Source of the DNA: Synaphobranchus kaupii
Lineage: Eukaryota; Chordata; Actinopteri; Anguilliformes; Synaphobranchidae
Direction of reading: 5' to 3'
DNA: 64,000 bases
Assembly: GCA_029718625.1 (NCBI GenBank)
Contig: CM056380.1
Location: 13,818,786 to 13,882,785 of the forward strand
Shown piece by piece: positions 36,559 through 47,110 of this stretch (position 1 is the stretch's first letter; each line of letters opens with the position of its first letter). Both the position numbers and the translations under genes were made by a program. The notes below the pieces were generated by a model. That model was not told where the DNA came from. It did not search any database and was given only the letters and a program-made list of their open reading frames with translations.

Positions 36559-36802
36559 TAAAGGGACAGTCAACTTAGTGTATGTAAACTTCTGGCCCAC
36601 TGGAATTGTGATATAGTGAATTAAAAGTGAAATAATCGGTTTGTAAACAATTGTTGGAAAAATTACTTGTGTCATGCACAAAGTAGATGTCCTAACTGAC
36701 TTGCCAACACTATAGTTTGCTAACATGAAATCTGTGGAGTGGTTAAAAATGAGTTTTAATGACTTCAACCTAAGTGTATGTAAACTTCCGACTTCGACTG
36801 TA
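36559..36802 (-). mobile_element. Solo Sleeping Beauty-type Tc1 inverted repeat with both direct repeats
   Basis: On the minus strand this begins TACAGTCGAAGTCGGAAGTT and continues TACATACACTTAGGTTGAAG. About 200 bp further it has GGCCAGAAGTTTACATACAC and TAAGTTGACTGTCCCTTTAA. These are the outer and inner direct repeats of the IR/DR organisation known from Sleeping Beauty-type Tc1 elements of fish. The TA at 36801-36802 would be the target dinucleotide. The other terminal repeat and the transposase are missing, so this is a solo end. Confidence 0.88.
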
Positions 36803-36855
36803 ACTATATGTTAAATGTTAATAATTGAAGAGCAAAAAAAAAAAACAATAAAAAA

Positions 36856-37210
36856 ATGCATGATATATTAGTAAGGTCCCAGGAACTGATATATCAGCTC
36901 AGCCGTACAACTATTCACAATCTGAAAAAGGGTTTGAAACATTCAAAACTAAATATTACAAAAACAAAAGGCATGGCCATTTACTTCCCGACGACACCAC
37001 AGTCTCCATTAAACGCATGCGGTAATGGCATGTCCATTGACTTTGCTGATAGCAATAACTACCTGGGTACCACTATTGATAACAAACTAAACTTTGACAA
37101 ACACTGACATAATTTTCAAAAGGGAACAACGAAGGTTGTGCCTTTTAACACTAGAAGTTGTTTTTGGGTTTTTGGAATGCGTTTTCAAAATTGTCATTGC
37201 TTTCAATTAC
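36856..37210 (+). pseudogene. Non-LTR retrotransposon reverse-transcriptase fragment
   Basis: The forward frame at 36856-37107 contains LKHSKLNITKTKGMAI, followed about 30 residues later by YLGTTIDNKLNFDKH. This is the usual order of the late reverse-transcriptase/thumb motifs of LINEs (L.LN..KTK..., then YLG..ID..L.F..H). Past the stop, another frame goes on as TDIIFKREQRRLCLL, the next part of the same region, so a frameshift lies near 37100. It is a short 5'-truncated, inactive piece; the endonuclease, YADD catalytic region and 3' end are missing. Its clade cannot be fixed. It starts about 50 bp from the Sleeping Beauty-type end. Confidence 0.65.
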
Positions 37211-37774
37211 CGATTGTTATATCACCATTAGAATGTCCAGTTAAGAACATTCTAATCGCCATATTTGTAATTTTATACCGGGTTACGGAAGTTAAATGCT
37301 TTTAATGTGGATAATAATATGATACCTCCGTTTTAAAAGTCAGTCATATCATCTGTTTTAACCTTTTCCTTGATCACCTGGTTATTTAAAGCTGTCTGTT
37401 CACTTCTCCACTACATACAAGTGTATTTGACTTTACAGTGTATCAAACACCTTTCTCCGAAAACATAAAGTAAAGACAAGTAAAGGCGACCAGGGGCATC
37501 ATTTATAAAAAATAAAAAGTACTTCTACGTCATCTTTGACGCAAGCACATTTCCTTAAATGGACGTAAGTTATTATTATTTATAAAATTGGCTGCGTTTC
37601 TTTAAAATAGCGTACGTACCTTCCTCTATAAATCTATAAATTAACTTCAAATTGGACGCATGTGAATGAGCTCAGTAATTGCGCCTTGTGGCTAACTTGT
37701 CACGTACATTTAATATAATGGCTCTGGGGAACGGATTATGGAGGATTATTCAACCCAAAATTAAAATTAAAATT

Positions 37775-37886
37775 AAAACGAAAATGAAAATGAAAATGAA
37801 AATGAAAATGAAAATGAAAATGAAAATGAAAATGGAGGATTATTCAGCCCAAAATTAAAATTAAAATTAAAATCTTTTCATTTTCA

Positions 37887-37921
<35 letters not shown>

Positions 37922-38000
37922 ATTTTCATTTTCATTTTCATTTTCATTTTCATTTTCATTTTCATTTTCGTTTTCATTTTCATTTTCATTTTCATTTTCG
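37775..38000. repeat. Hexanucleotide array (GAAAAT)n then (ATTTTC)n in the left foldback arm
   Basis: (GAAAAT)n runs to about 37832. A second copy of the terminus (GGAGGATTATTCAGCCCAAA) follows, and from about 37875 the array continues in the opposite sense as (ATTTTC)n with GTTTTC variants. The tract can therefore itself form a hairpin. The mirror tract is at about 40335-40570. Confidence 0.9.
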
Positions 38001-38272
38001 AGCTGTACTATATGTAAATGAGGGGGTATGGTCAAGCAAGCAGGGTGGGCCTCATACAGGTTTAGTGCAGTAGCACTTAATGAACACTAGGGGGAGCATA
38101 GCATAGGGATGGGTAACAGTCTGTGCTTGATACTATGCTCTCAGGGCACTCCATACGTTTTAATGTATGAAATGATGAAGAATCTAGGCAGTGTTATAAA
38201 GTATTCTTGTTTTATGAAAGAAACGGAGCTAGCTAGCCAGCGCTACGCTGTGTAGGCTATAGGTCAAACCTG

Positions 38273-38467
38273 TGAGGTGGAAAATCCAGGTTCAGAAAGT
38301 GAAAGTCCTCCCCAATCATTTGTTCCAATCACCTGGATTTGCTAATTATTACAATTCTTCAGCCAAGAGGTAGGAGCTAACTAGGCTAATTAGTGAAATC
38401 GTGAGTTCATGGGTGGAAGAAACACGGCAGGACTTTTACTTTCTGACCCCTGGAATTTCCACCACTG
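38273..38467. mobile_element. hAT MITE in left foldback arm (195 bp)
   Basis: The termini TGAGGTGGAAAATCCAGG and (reverse-complemented) CAGTGGTGGAAATTCCAGGG, with inner arms GTGAAAGTCCTCCCC and CAGGACTTTTACTTTC, define a MITE. The octamer CAAACCTG flanks it exactly (38265-38272 and 38468-38475). Confidence 0.88.
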
Positions 38468-39868
38468 CAAACCTGGTAGTAGCCTACGATAGGCTACATT
38501 GTGGCAGGTTAAACGTTGGATTGGTTGGTTGTTGTACTGCTGGAAATAAATTAAATCCTCTCTTAAAATAAATGACAAGACCGCAAATGAGTCACTGGAT
38601 CGTTTAAACTTTTAACCTGGCTCCGGTACTTTAAGCGAACATTAAGGCATTGCTTCAAAAAGTCTATCGACAGCCAGATTCTATTCTATATGTTATGCAA
38701 AATGAGAAATGTCAATGTAGGCTATTTGAAAGTGAGTCGGCTTCGTCATACAAAAAATCCAGGGTTAAATCTTAAATTGAGCTTGCTAGCTGTTTATTAT
38801 TATCCTAAAATAGCTCTCATAAGTGTTTATGTTACCCATCTATCGTTAATTGTGTTTACTGTATTACACACTTCATGTGTGTGCCATGAGTCACTGGACC
38901 GTTTATTTTAACCTGGCTCCGATAGATCTAGCTAGCCTACTTCAAACGAACATTAAAGCATAGCTTCTAAAAGCTAGCTAGATTCATGACGGTCTTCAAA
39001 AAATATGGTCGCAAATATGAATAGGCTAGGGCATGAAAGGTGTGTTTTTGCGTTGTGAAATAAAAAATATTGCTGAAGACAGCTGGAAATGGAACGCACA
39101 AAATGTTGCTATGACGTTTTATTCTATCCGATTGTTTTAATACACATCGGAGCTAGAATCCTGAAAAATAAACGAGAATGTCTAAACTTGGAACCTGCCA
39201 AGTGTGTCATTGTTTTTTCCCTGAGGGAATTTCACGAAGCAGAGGTGTAGCCTAGCTACTAAACGAGATTAAGGGGTTAGACAGCTCATTTAAATTTCCA
39301 CCCTGGATTTTTTGTATATCACAAAGCCGACTCACTTTCAAATACATTAATGTCTCGATAGATTTTTAGAAGCTATGCCTTAATGTTCGTTTGAAGTAGG
39401 CTAGCTAGATCTATCGGAGCCAGGTTAAAATAAACGGTCCAGTGACTCATGGCACACACAAGTGTATTATACAGTAAACACAATTAACGATAGATGGGTA
39501 ACATAAACACTTATGAGCTATTTTAGGATAATAATAATAAACAGCTAGCAAGCTCAATTTAAGATTTAACCCTGGATTTTTTGTATGACGAAGCCGAATC
39601 ACTTTCAAATAGCCTACATTAACATTTCTCATTTTGCATAACATATAGAATAGAATCTGGCTGTCGATAGACTTTTTGAAGCAATGCCTTAATGTTCGCT
39701 TAAAGTACCGGAGCCAGGTTAAAAGTTTAAACGATCCAGTGACTCATTTGCGGTCTTTTCATTTATTTTAAGAGAGGATTTAATTTATTTCCAGCAGTAC
39801 AACACAACCATCCAATCCAACGTTTAACCTGCCACAACGTAGCCTATCGTGGGCTACTACCAGGTTTG

Positions 39869-40063
39869 CAGAGGTGGAAATTCCAGGGGTCAGAAAGTAA
39901 AAGTCCTGCCGTGTTTCTTCCACCCATGAACTCACGATTTCACTAATTAGCCTAGTTAGCTCCTACCTCTTGGCTGAAGAATTGTGATAATTAGCAAATC
40001 CAGGTGATTGGAACAAATGATTGGGGAGGACTTTTACTTTCTGAACCTGGATTTTCCACCTCG
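39869..40063. mobile_element. Same hAT MITE mirrored in right foldback arm (195 bp)
   Basis: Identical in length to the copy at 38273-38467 and in inverted orientation about the same axis (both pairs of ends sum to 78336). It is flanked by CAGGTTTG on both sides, the reverse complement of the left-arm duplication. The MITE and its target duplication must have been there before the arm was copied into the inverted arrangement, or been spread by gene conversion between the arms. Confidence 0.9.
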
Positions 40064-40334
40064 CAGGTTTGACCTATAGCCTACACAGCGTAGCGCTGGC
40101 TAGCTAGCTCAGTTTCTTTCATAAAACAAGAATACTTTATAACACTGCTCAGATTCTTCATCATTTCATACATTAAAACATATGAGTGCCCTGAGAGCAT
40201 AGTATCAAGCATAGACTGTTACCCATCCCTATGCTATGCTCCCCCTAGTGTTCATTAAGTGCTACTGCACTAAACCTGTATGAGGCCCACCCTGCTTGCT
40301 TGACCATACCCCCTCATTTACATATAGTACAGCT

Positions 40335-40570
40335 CGAAAATGAAAATGAAAATGAAAAAAAACGAAAACGAAAACGAAAACGATAATGAAAATGAAAATG
40401 AAAATGAAAACGAAAATGAAGATTTTAATTTTAATTTTAATTTTGGGCTGAATAATCCTCCATTTTCATTTTCATTTTCATTTTCATTTTCATTTTCATT
40501 TTCATTTTCATTTTCATTTTCATTTTCGTTTTCATTTTCATTTTCATTTTCGTTTTCATTTTCATTTTAA
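40335..40570. repeat. Hexanucleotide array in the right foldback arm
   Basis: The mirror image of 37775-38000: (GAAAAT)n/(GAAAAC)n to about 40420, the terminus copy GGGCTGAATAATCCTCCATT, then (ATTTTC)n. Unit counts differ between the arms, as expected from slippage after the arms were formed. Confidence 0.9.
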
Positions 40571-41144
40571 TTTTGGGTTGAATAATCCTCCATAACGGAT
40601 AGCCTCTCTTGAGTCAAATAAAGACAGTCCGGTACCTGAACACTCTCCCTGCGAAACGCAAGGTTTGCCGCGTTCTCCCATAAAGCTAGCGAAGCCGGTT
40701 GAGTGTTAATTGTTTGTTTACAGTAGACTATTTATAGGATATATTAGCCTATCTTTAATGAGTAACACTTTGTGAACTCACCATTCCACAATTTACACGT
40801 TTCTACATCATACAATAATGGTATAAAATGTGAGGAAGACGTAAAATTCAATAAGCCGGTTACCTTTTCAATTTCGAATTAAACTCATTTTGTAGGCTGA
40901 TAACAACACCGATAAGCGTTCATGTGCGACTCTCAATCCTGCTATACTTCGGCATAACCAGCAGGTAATGTACGTACGTCAAGTGAAGACCAGACGTGCA
41001 GTTACGACCTTTTCCACGGTCAAATGGACTCACGTTGGAATTTATTAATCACAACTTTGTTGTAATTTTCTACGTACGCCACACGATGATCAAATTTAAC
41101 CTAGATATATATAAATAAAGTATATTTTTTATAAATGACGCCCC

Positions 41145-42777
41145 AGAACACAAGGCACAAACACACATACAGATCTTCAAATGCACGAACACAAGCACAC
41201 ATCTTCCAACACAAACGCACAGACACACACATACCTGCAAACTCCTAAAATAACCTGATGTAGAAGGGCTGATGCACTCTCCATTAACCTTTAGATACCA
41301 TCTCCATGGGAATATGACAGCTATGCTGCCTTCCCTCGTAATAGATTACTTCTCATATCTCCCCCACATCTAGTAACATTTATCAAATTATATCCGCCAT
41401 GTAAGGGACCACTGCTGTAATGTGGAGTAAGCATAGCTGTCGCTGCAGCAAGTGACGCTCTGTCAGCAGCTGCGAGATTGTACAGGTAACAAATGTCACG
41501 CGTACAGCAACCAAGAATCTAAATATTAAAAAGGAACGAAACAATGAACTATCAAGAATACTGTATGCGTGGTACAGAAAAGAACATTTACATTTAAATA
41601 AGTCAAAAGCAAATTTCACCGTCACTAAAACACTCTCTCTACAATGTTATCCTCAGTTGGAAATGTGTTCATTGCACAATGGAGCCAATATTTGCAAAGC
41701 TCACTGTTTTGCCAGTATGAGTTTATGATACTAACACATATACATGAAGTGTGAACCAAACTAATTCGCACAAATTGATCGCAAGCAGGCAAGACAAATG
41801 AAAACATCTTAACATCCTCCATTTGTACTTGTCATTGAGGATTAAAGCATGAAGCTACTTAGGATTATTGGAATGAGCTGCAGCAATTGGTCTGTAATTC
41901 CTTCTAAAGAGGAGTTGAACATGACATAATATGACTGGAATGCTGGTCCTTGGATATTATAAGCCTTATACAGATGCTTCAAAAGCTATGACTGTATACA
42001 GGTCTACATATGCTCAGCCTTAGCACACCGTACTCTAATGATGGAATAATGAGTACAACTTGACAAGACTAAGAAACCAGGTACTTAAATGTCAAAACAT
42101 GGTAGAATTTTAGCAATATGAATATTGTTTGCATGCACACTGACCTTATCACAGCAAGCAGAGCATGGCATTCCCAGACTGCTCTGCACAGCTGAATGTG
42201 TGCATTCAGGTAAAAATCACGAGGAAGGTTACCACCATGGATATTTCACACCTGTGAACGTGCACCATCACAGCCTCCCGGCATTCATTTTTTCTTCTTC
42301 TTTGCATTTGAACAGCCTGGTTCGGCAGGGGCTTTTCAGCCGGTGGTTTGACTGGAAGATGTGAGAGCCATAGCGCTCTTGGGCCAGGACTACGGAGGTA
42401 AACAACGGTCATTTCCTGATAAAACACACATCGCACGCACCCTCTGATAAAACACCCTTCACACTAATAATCCTATTCTCTACCACGAAACAACACAGCC
42501 TTATATAAAACACATTCAAAGTATATGATTTAAATTTATTTTAACTGTCGTAACTGTTAAGATAAAAGTATCTTACATAGTAATATACTATTTATTGTGT
42601 TATTGAGTTTGAGGGTTTTCTGTAGTAAGGAACGCACTATAGTACACAGCCAGGTTGTGAGGAGGCCTCAACCAAATCTCATCCACATATTTACTGCAGA
42701 TGATGCCTGGCTACCTCAATGACTGTCTAACATAGCATCTCTGCCTTAGAAGGTTGTCACAGCAAGAATCTCAGCCC
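41145..42777. other. Unique sequence
   Basis: No gene was recognised. A repeat-free patch at 41830-42330 is even in composition (GAGCTGCAGCAATTGGTCTG near 41875) and might be conserved non-coding DNA. No splice-flanked frame was found. Confidence 0.3.
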
Positions 42778-43095
42778 TAACTCCAGTCCTGGAGGGGGCG
42801 CTGTGTCTGCAAGTTTAACTCCAGTCTTGGAGGGGGCGCTGTGTCTGCAGGTTTGACTCCAGTCCTGGAGGGGGCGCTGTGTCTGCAAGTTTAACTCCAG
42901 TCTTGGAGGGGGCGCTGTGTCTGCAGGTTTGACTCCAGTCCTGGAGGGGGCGCTGTGTCTGCAAGTTTAACTCCAGTCTTGGAGGGGGCGCTGTGTCTGC
43001 AGGTTTGACTCCAGTCCTGGAGGGGGCGCTGTGTCTGCAGGTTTGACTCCAGTCCTGGAGGGGGCGCTGTATCTGCAGGTTTAACTGCGGTCCTG
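42778..43095. repeat. 38-bp minisatellite A with 76-bp dimer organisation
   Basis: The unit is GTTTGACTCCAGTCCTGGAG plus GGGGCGCTGTGTCTGCAG. Two forms (TTTAACTCCAGTCTTGG and TTTGACTCCAGTCCTGG) alternate through most of the array. The evolving unit is therefore a 76-bp dimer, breaking down only in the last two copies. Confidence 0.93.
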
Positions 43096-43240
43096 TCACA
43101 TGGGGAACGATGGACGATTCACACATGCATTTGTGCACATGAAGGTTGGATTCTGCCTTCGCTGTCATTTCCTTCCTGCATCGCTCGGGAATACGCCGAC
43201 TTTTGCTCGTCCTGGCGTGGGATTTGAACACGATTCTGTG

Positions 43241-43828
43241 CTTTTGGGACACATGTCCTGTTGAGTGTGGGCTTTTGGGGCTTGAACACATGTCCTGTCA
43301 CGTGTGGGCTTTTGGGGCTTGAACACATGTCCTGTCGAGTGTGGGGTTTTGGGGCTTGAACACGTCCTGTCGAGTGTGGGGTTTTGGGGCTTGAACACAT
43401 GTCCTGTCGAGTGTGGGGTTTTGGGGCTTGAACACATGTCCTGTCGAGTGTGGGGTTTTGGGGCTTGAACACATGTCCTGTCGAGTGTGGGGTTTTGGGG
43501 CTTGAACACATGTCCTGTCGAGTGCGGGGTTTTGGGGCTTGAACACATGTCCTGTCGAGTGCGGGGTTTTGGGGCTTGAACACGTCCTGTCGAGTGTGGG
43601 GTTTTGGGGCTTGAACACATGTCCTGTCGAGTGTGGGGTTTTGGGGCTTGAACACATGTCCTGTCGAGTGTGGGATTTTGGGGCTTGAACACATGTCCTG
43701 TCGAGTGTGGGAATTTGGGGCTTGAACACATGTCCTGTCGAGTGTGGGAATTTGGGGCTTGAACACATGTCCTGTCGAGTGTGGGATTTTGGGGCTTGAA
43801 CACATGTTCTGCTGACTGTGGGGGTTTT
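43241..43828. repeat. 38-bp minisatellite B (about 15 units)
   Basis: The unit is GTGTGGGGTTTTGGGGCTTG plus AACACATGTCCTGTCGAG. Two copies have lost AT from ACACATGTCC. The sequence is unrelated to minisatellite A although the period is the same and only about 150 bp separate them. Runs of GGGGTTTTGGGG give the plus strand G-quadruplex potential. Confidence 0.94.
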
Positions 43829-45003
43829 ATGACTGCTAGTAGCACTGCAGAGGGCTCATCAGAGGGGCACTGCAGCCACAGGGGACGTGGAGAACCCGCC
43901 CGCAGACCTAATAAGTCCCCCGTCTACTTTAGAGTCACAACAAAGCGTGAATGGGAAAGTAATGAACTGCACACTCTGCGGAAGACGATAATCAGAAGCG
44001 ACTGGCCCGGGACACAGCCCAAACATTGAGACAGATTGGAGCTCTCCTACAAATGAGGTTAGGCCCGCCGGAGCCTAGCGCCCCGCCGTCTCACGATCAG
44101 CCGAGGGGACCCCGTGGGGGGAAAACCGCCGCCGGAGAGGTCAGAGGTCAGATGAAGTGAACAAACTGATCAGCGGTGACACGCCCTTACCTGCCTCTAC
44201 CTGGAGACACTCTTAAATCACCCGCTTCTGAGTTCTGTGCCACTACGCACATTTATTTAATTTACACAACATTCATAAGGGAATGAAAAAATCAAACCTT
44301 TGTAGGCTTGGAGGTGAAATGACACAAAAAGCGACTGCTGTGTCTACTGCCTAGGCGTACGTTCGTTTTGGGTTTGCTGCGATGTCATTTAGGTCCACGC
44401 AGACCCTGAGGACGTCCGTACGCATTATTGTTTTGTGGCGACTATGAAATGGCCTTTAAGCCATTGTGTTGCCTCTATGGAATTTGTGTTGCTGTGACAA
44501 CCTTAAGCGGGCAGTGCGCTTATGTTGGGAGGAGGACTGATGTTGATAAGGTTAGCTCTGACAACACTTTTACACCCCCCCACCCAACCTCCCCAATGTG
44601 TGGATGTGTGGACATGTGTGCGTGCATGTGTGTGACAACTTTGTATGTATTTGCATGTCCGTGTGTGTGATATAGCATTTTTTAAATTGTATATTATATA
44701 CAAAGGCAAATAAATTCAAATTCATAATAATGATAATTTATGTTTCCATATTTCTATGCCAATCTAGTTATTTTGTCTTATTATGTCTCATGTTTGTTTA
44801 AAAATAATGAGAATGGCTAATGAGAATAACTTACCTACCTGTTCCATTTGAATTTATTTGCATTTCTTTTAACTACTCTTAGTTCACCTGCTTTGGCAAC
44901 ATTGTAACTAATGCAGTCATGCCAATAAAGCATTATTGAATAGCAGAGAGGGTTGGTCGAGAGGGACTCACATGGAATCAGTGCAAAGGGAGAGAGTCGA
45001 AAG
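43829..45003. other. Unique sequence, GC-rich around 44040-44200
   Basis: A CpG-containing patch (GCCCCGCCGTCTCACGATCA and GAAAACCGCCGCCGGAG) is the only notable feature. No open frame with a motif was found. Confidence 0.3.
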
Positions 45004-45287
45004 CAGGGGTGGGCAATTCCAGACCTGGAGTGTGTATGCAGGTTTTTGTTCCCACCAATTACACCAGCTAAATGAGCTAATTGGCTGTTTACACCAACAC
45101 TGGTAGATTAGATCACATTGAAACGTTTCATATAGGGACACAAGAAGTCTTCGGCTGTCATTCATGCGCTTATTAAGAATTGTAGCTAAAATGTCAGATT
45201 GCGTAAATATTAGGGCTAATTAAGTAATTAAGGCCAGAAGTTGGCATGAAAACCAAAAACGGATACGGCCCTCGTTGCCCACCTCTG
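45004..45287. mobile_element. hAT MITE (284 bp)
   Basis: The left terminus CAGGGGTGGGCAATTCCAGA and the reverse-complemented right terminus CAGAGGTGGGCAACGAGGGC, with the usual GCAGGTTTTTGTTCCCACCA subterminal phrase on the left, mark a fish hAT MITE. The flanks GTCGAAAG and CTCTATAG agree at five of eight positions, consistent with an aged target duplication. Confidence 0.8.
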
Positions 45288-47110
45288 CTCTATAGCCCAC
45301 CAGCGCTGAGCCACCCTGTGTCACTCCCCTCCCAAACCGCCAAGTATTTAACACTGTGAAGCAGCAGCAGATTGAAACGGACAGACAGCAAGCTTGACCA
45401 GGTGACCATAAGTGTACACCCAGGAGCCACCGCGTGTGGAGTCCCTGCCTGGCATAGCGCATCGGTATCTCCGCTAATGAGCGGATTAGCTCAGCAGGGC
45501 AGAACCGTACCCACAGGTACTCAACCAACCACGACAACAGGCAGAACCGTACCCACAATTCCCTTGGATTCTTTTTTACTCTCTATTCATTGGTGGCCTT
45601 ACATTATGATGCTTTTTAACTCATTCAATGCCAGTGTTCCACAACACTAGAATCCCTGCAGTGCCTAGCCAAAATGACTGCCGACATTCTTTAGACAATT
45701 TTTTGATTGATCCTGTCAATCTTCAAACATTCTATTTTACATATTGAACAGAATTACTTGTAATCATTGGTGAAGTGTAATAGTGCAAGCATTTTTTACG
45801 TCATCAGCTTTTGCTTGACAGATTTGAAGTTTGACACAGCCGGGCGGTATTTTTTTTTGACACACTACAAGTGCTTTGTATTATTCGAGTAGATAGATAA
45901 ACAATAAACTGAACAAACACGTGACCTTTGAGGTAGACTTTAAAAGAGGAGAGTCTCAGCTTTCTGGCGATACCAATATTATATTTCTACTCCGAATATT
46001 AACCCCATGGCGCAAATTTCACCTATTTAGGGGATGCTCGGTTTTATAACTCCAGGTGTGAGCATCACATAAACTTGGTAAATGGCTTAAATGAAACAAG
46101 ACAGGTGTACCATTTACAATACAAACTTAGATTTGTTTATTTTCATAATTTAAGTCAAAATAAAGTGCCACAAATGCAAAGAAACTTTGGAAAAAAGTTT
46201 AAAAAAAAGTTTTTATTTTTATTTTGCTGAGAGCTACATAAGTGAAATCTGTAATATGTATACATTTCCTGGATCATAAACTCCATGTCCACAAGTTTAG
46301 CAAAATCTGAGGATGATATGCAGAACTACTAAAGGTCTATGATGCAAAATATATCAGTGTACCCTGTTGTCCATTAGTGTCGGCAAATCTATCCAAATGG
46401 CTAAATTGTGCACTGCTCTAAATAAATAAAAATTATGATATATTTAACTACAAATCAACAGTTTTGGCTCATAAAACTCACTTTTGCATAATTTTCAAGT
46501 GGGAATTACTATATTTTCATCAATATAGGGGGGGTAGATATCTATGGGTCCAAAACCCCTATGCAAAACATGTCATAAAATGAATAAATTAGTTTTGTCC
46601 ATTACAAAACAAATACATTTGCTCCTTCTGATGGCTTAAGATAAAAAACATTGATATCACAGTGTTACATACACCTAAATATGTTGCCTAATCATTCACT
46701 CTTGTACCTCAATAAAACATCACTTGTTCCTGTACTCTACAATATGTATACTTTTGTCCTGGGATTGCATTTTTCTGTATTCTTTTAATCGTTTAAATTG
46801 TCCTATTTATAATGACACATATTCCACATATCAGCACACAGTAAATTGGAATGAGCATTCGTCATGCCCTAAGAGACAAGTATACGCCATAGCCTATATT
46901 ATGTATGATAACATGAACATAAAATAGTTTTCCACCATCTGCAAAATGCTGCCAAATGTTCTATCTTCAATGAACATCGGTAGCCTACTTCAAAAATACA
47001 TTTAACGATTGCACTACAGTATGTGAAATGCACTCAAAATGCGAAAATAACAATAGGGCTATCAAACATATTGGAAAGACAGTGCTCGAGTGGAAACACG
47101 AATGTACATA
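45288..47110. other. Unique AT-rich sequence
   Basis: No gene was recognised. The phrase GGCAGAACCGTACCCACA is repeated about 40 bp apart (near 45499 and 45540), a small tandem duplication. Confidence 0.35.

Larger units (their letters stand above)
37737..40593. mobile_element. Foldback-type transposon, 2857 bp, arms of about 1.24 kb
   Basis: The left arm starts TATGGAGGATTATTCAACCC and the right arm ends with its complement. The two halves stay in register almost to the centre (symmetry axis near 39165-39168), with the left arm to about 38975 and the right arm from about 39361. The heptamer AACGGAT lies immediately outside both ends (37730-37736 and 40594-40600), a target duplication that shows the palindrome inserted as one unit. 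Near both ends are arrays of (GAAAAT)n/(ATTTTC)n and a second internal copy of the terminus. Mirrored small open frames (38690-38911 plus, 39447-39644 minus) are by-products of the symmetry. No transposase is present. Long terminal repeats built from short tandem units recall Drosophila Foldback elements; that comparison is structural only. Confidence 0.88.
37493..41144. mobile_element. Harbinger-like DNA transposon hosting the foldback element
   Basis: The left end GGGGCATCATTTATAAAAAA and the reverse-complemented right end GGGGCGTCATTTATAAAAAA match at 19 of 20 positions. Both ends lead into CGTCA, TACGTA and TTATAAA phrases. Without the 2.86-kb insertion at 37737-40593 and its duplicated target, the element would be about 790 bp and has no transposase frame. 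The flanks show no clear target duplication (CCA versus AGA), so the Harbinger/ISL2EU-type assignment is tentative. Confidence 0.6.

Noticed and set aside
38690..39644. Two similar open frames of 73 and 65 codons on opposite strands, seemingly a duplicated small gene
   Set aside because: They are mirror images created by the foldback arms. They differ by an indel and frame loss near the end and show no protein motif.
42815..43845. Minus-strand frames of 150-230 codons
   Set aside because: They run through the two 38-bp minisatellites. All three minus-strand frames are open over array B, as expected for a repeat without stops.
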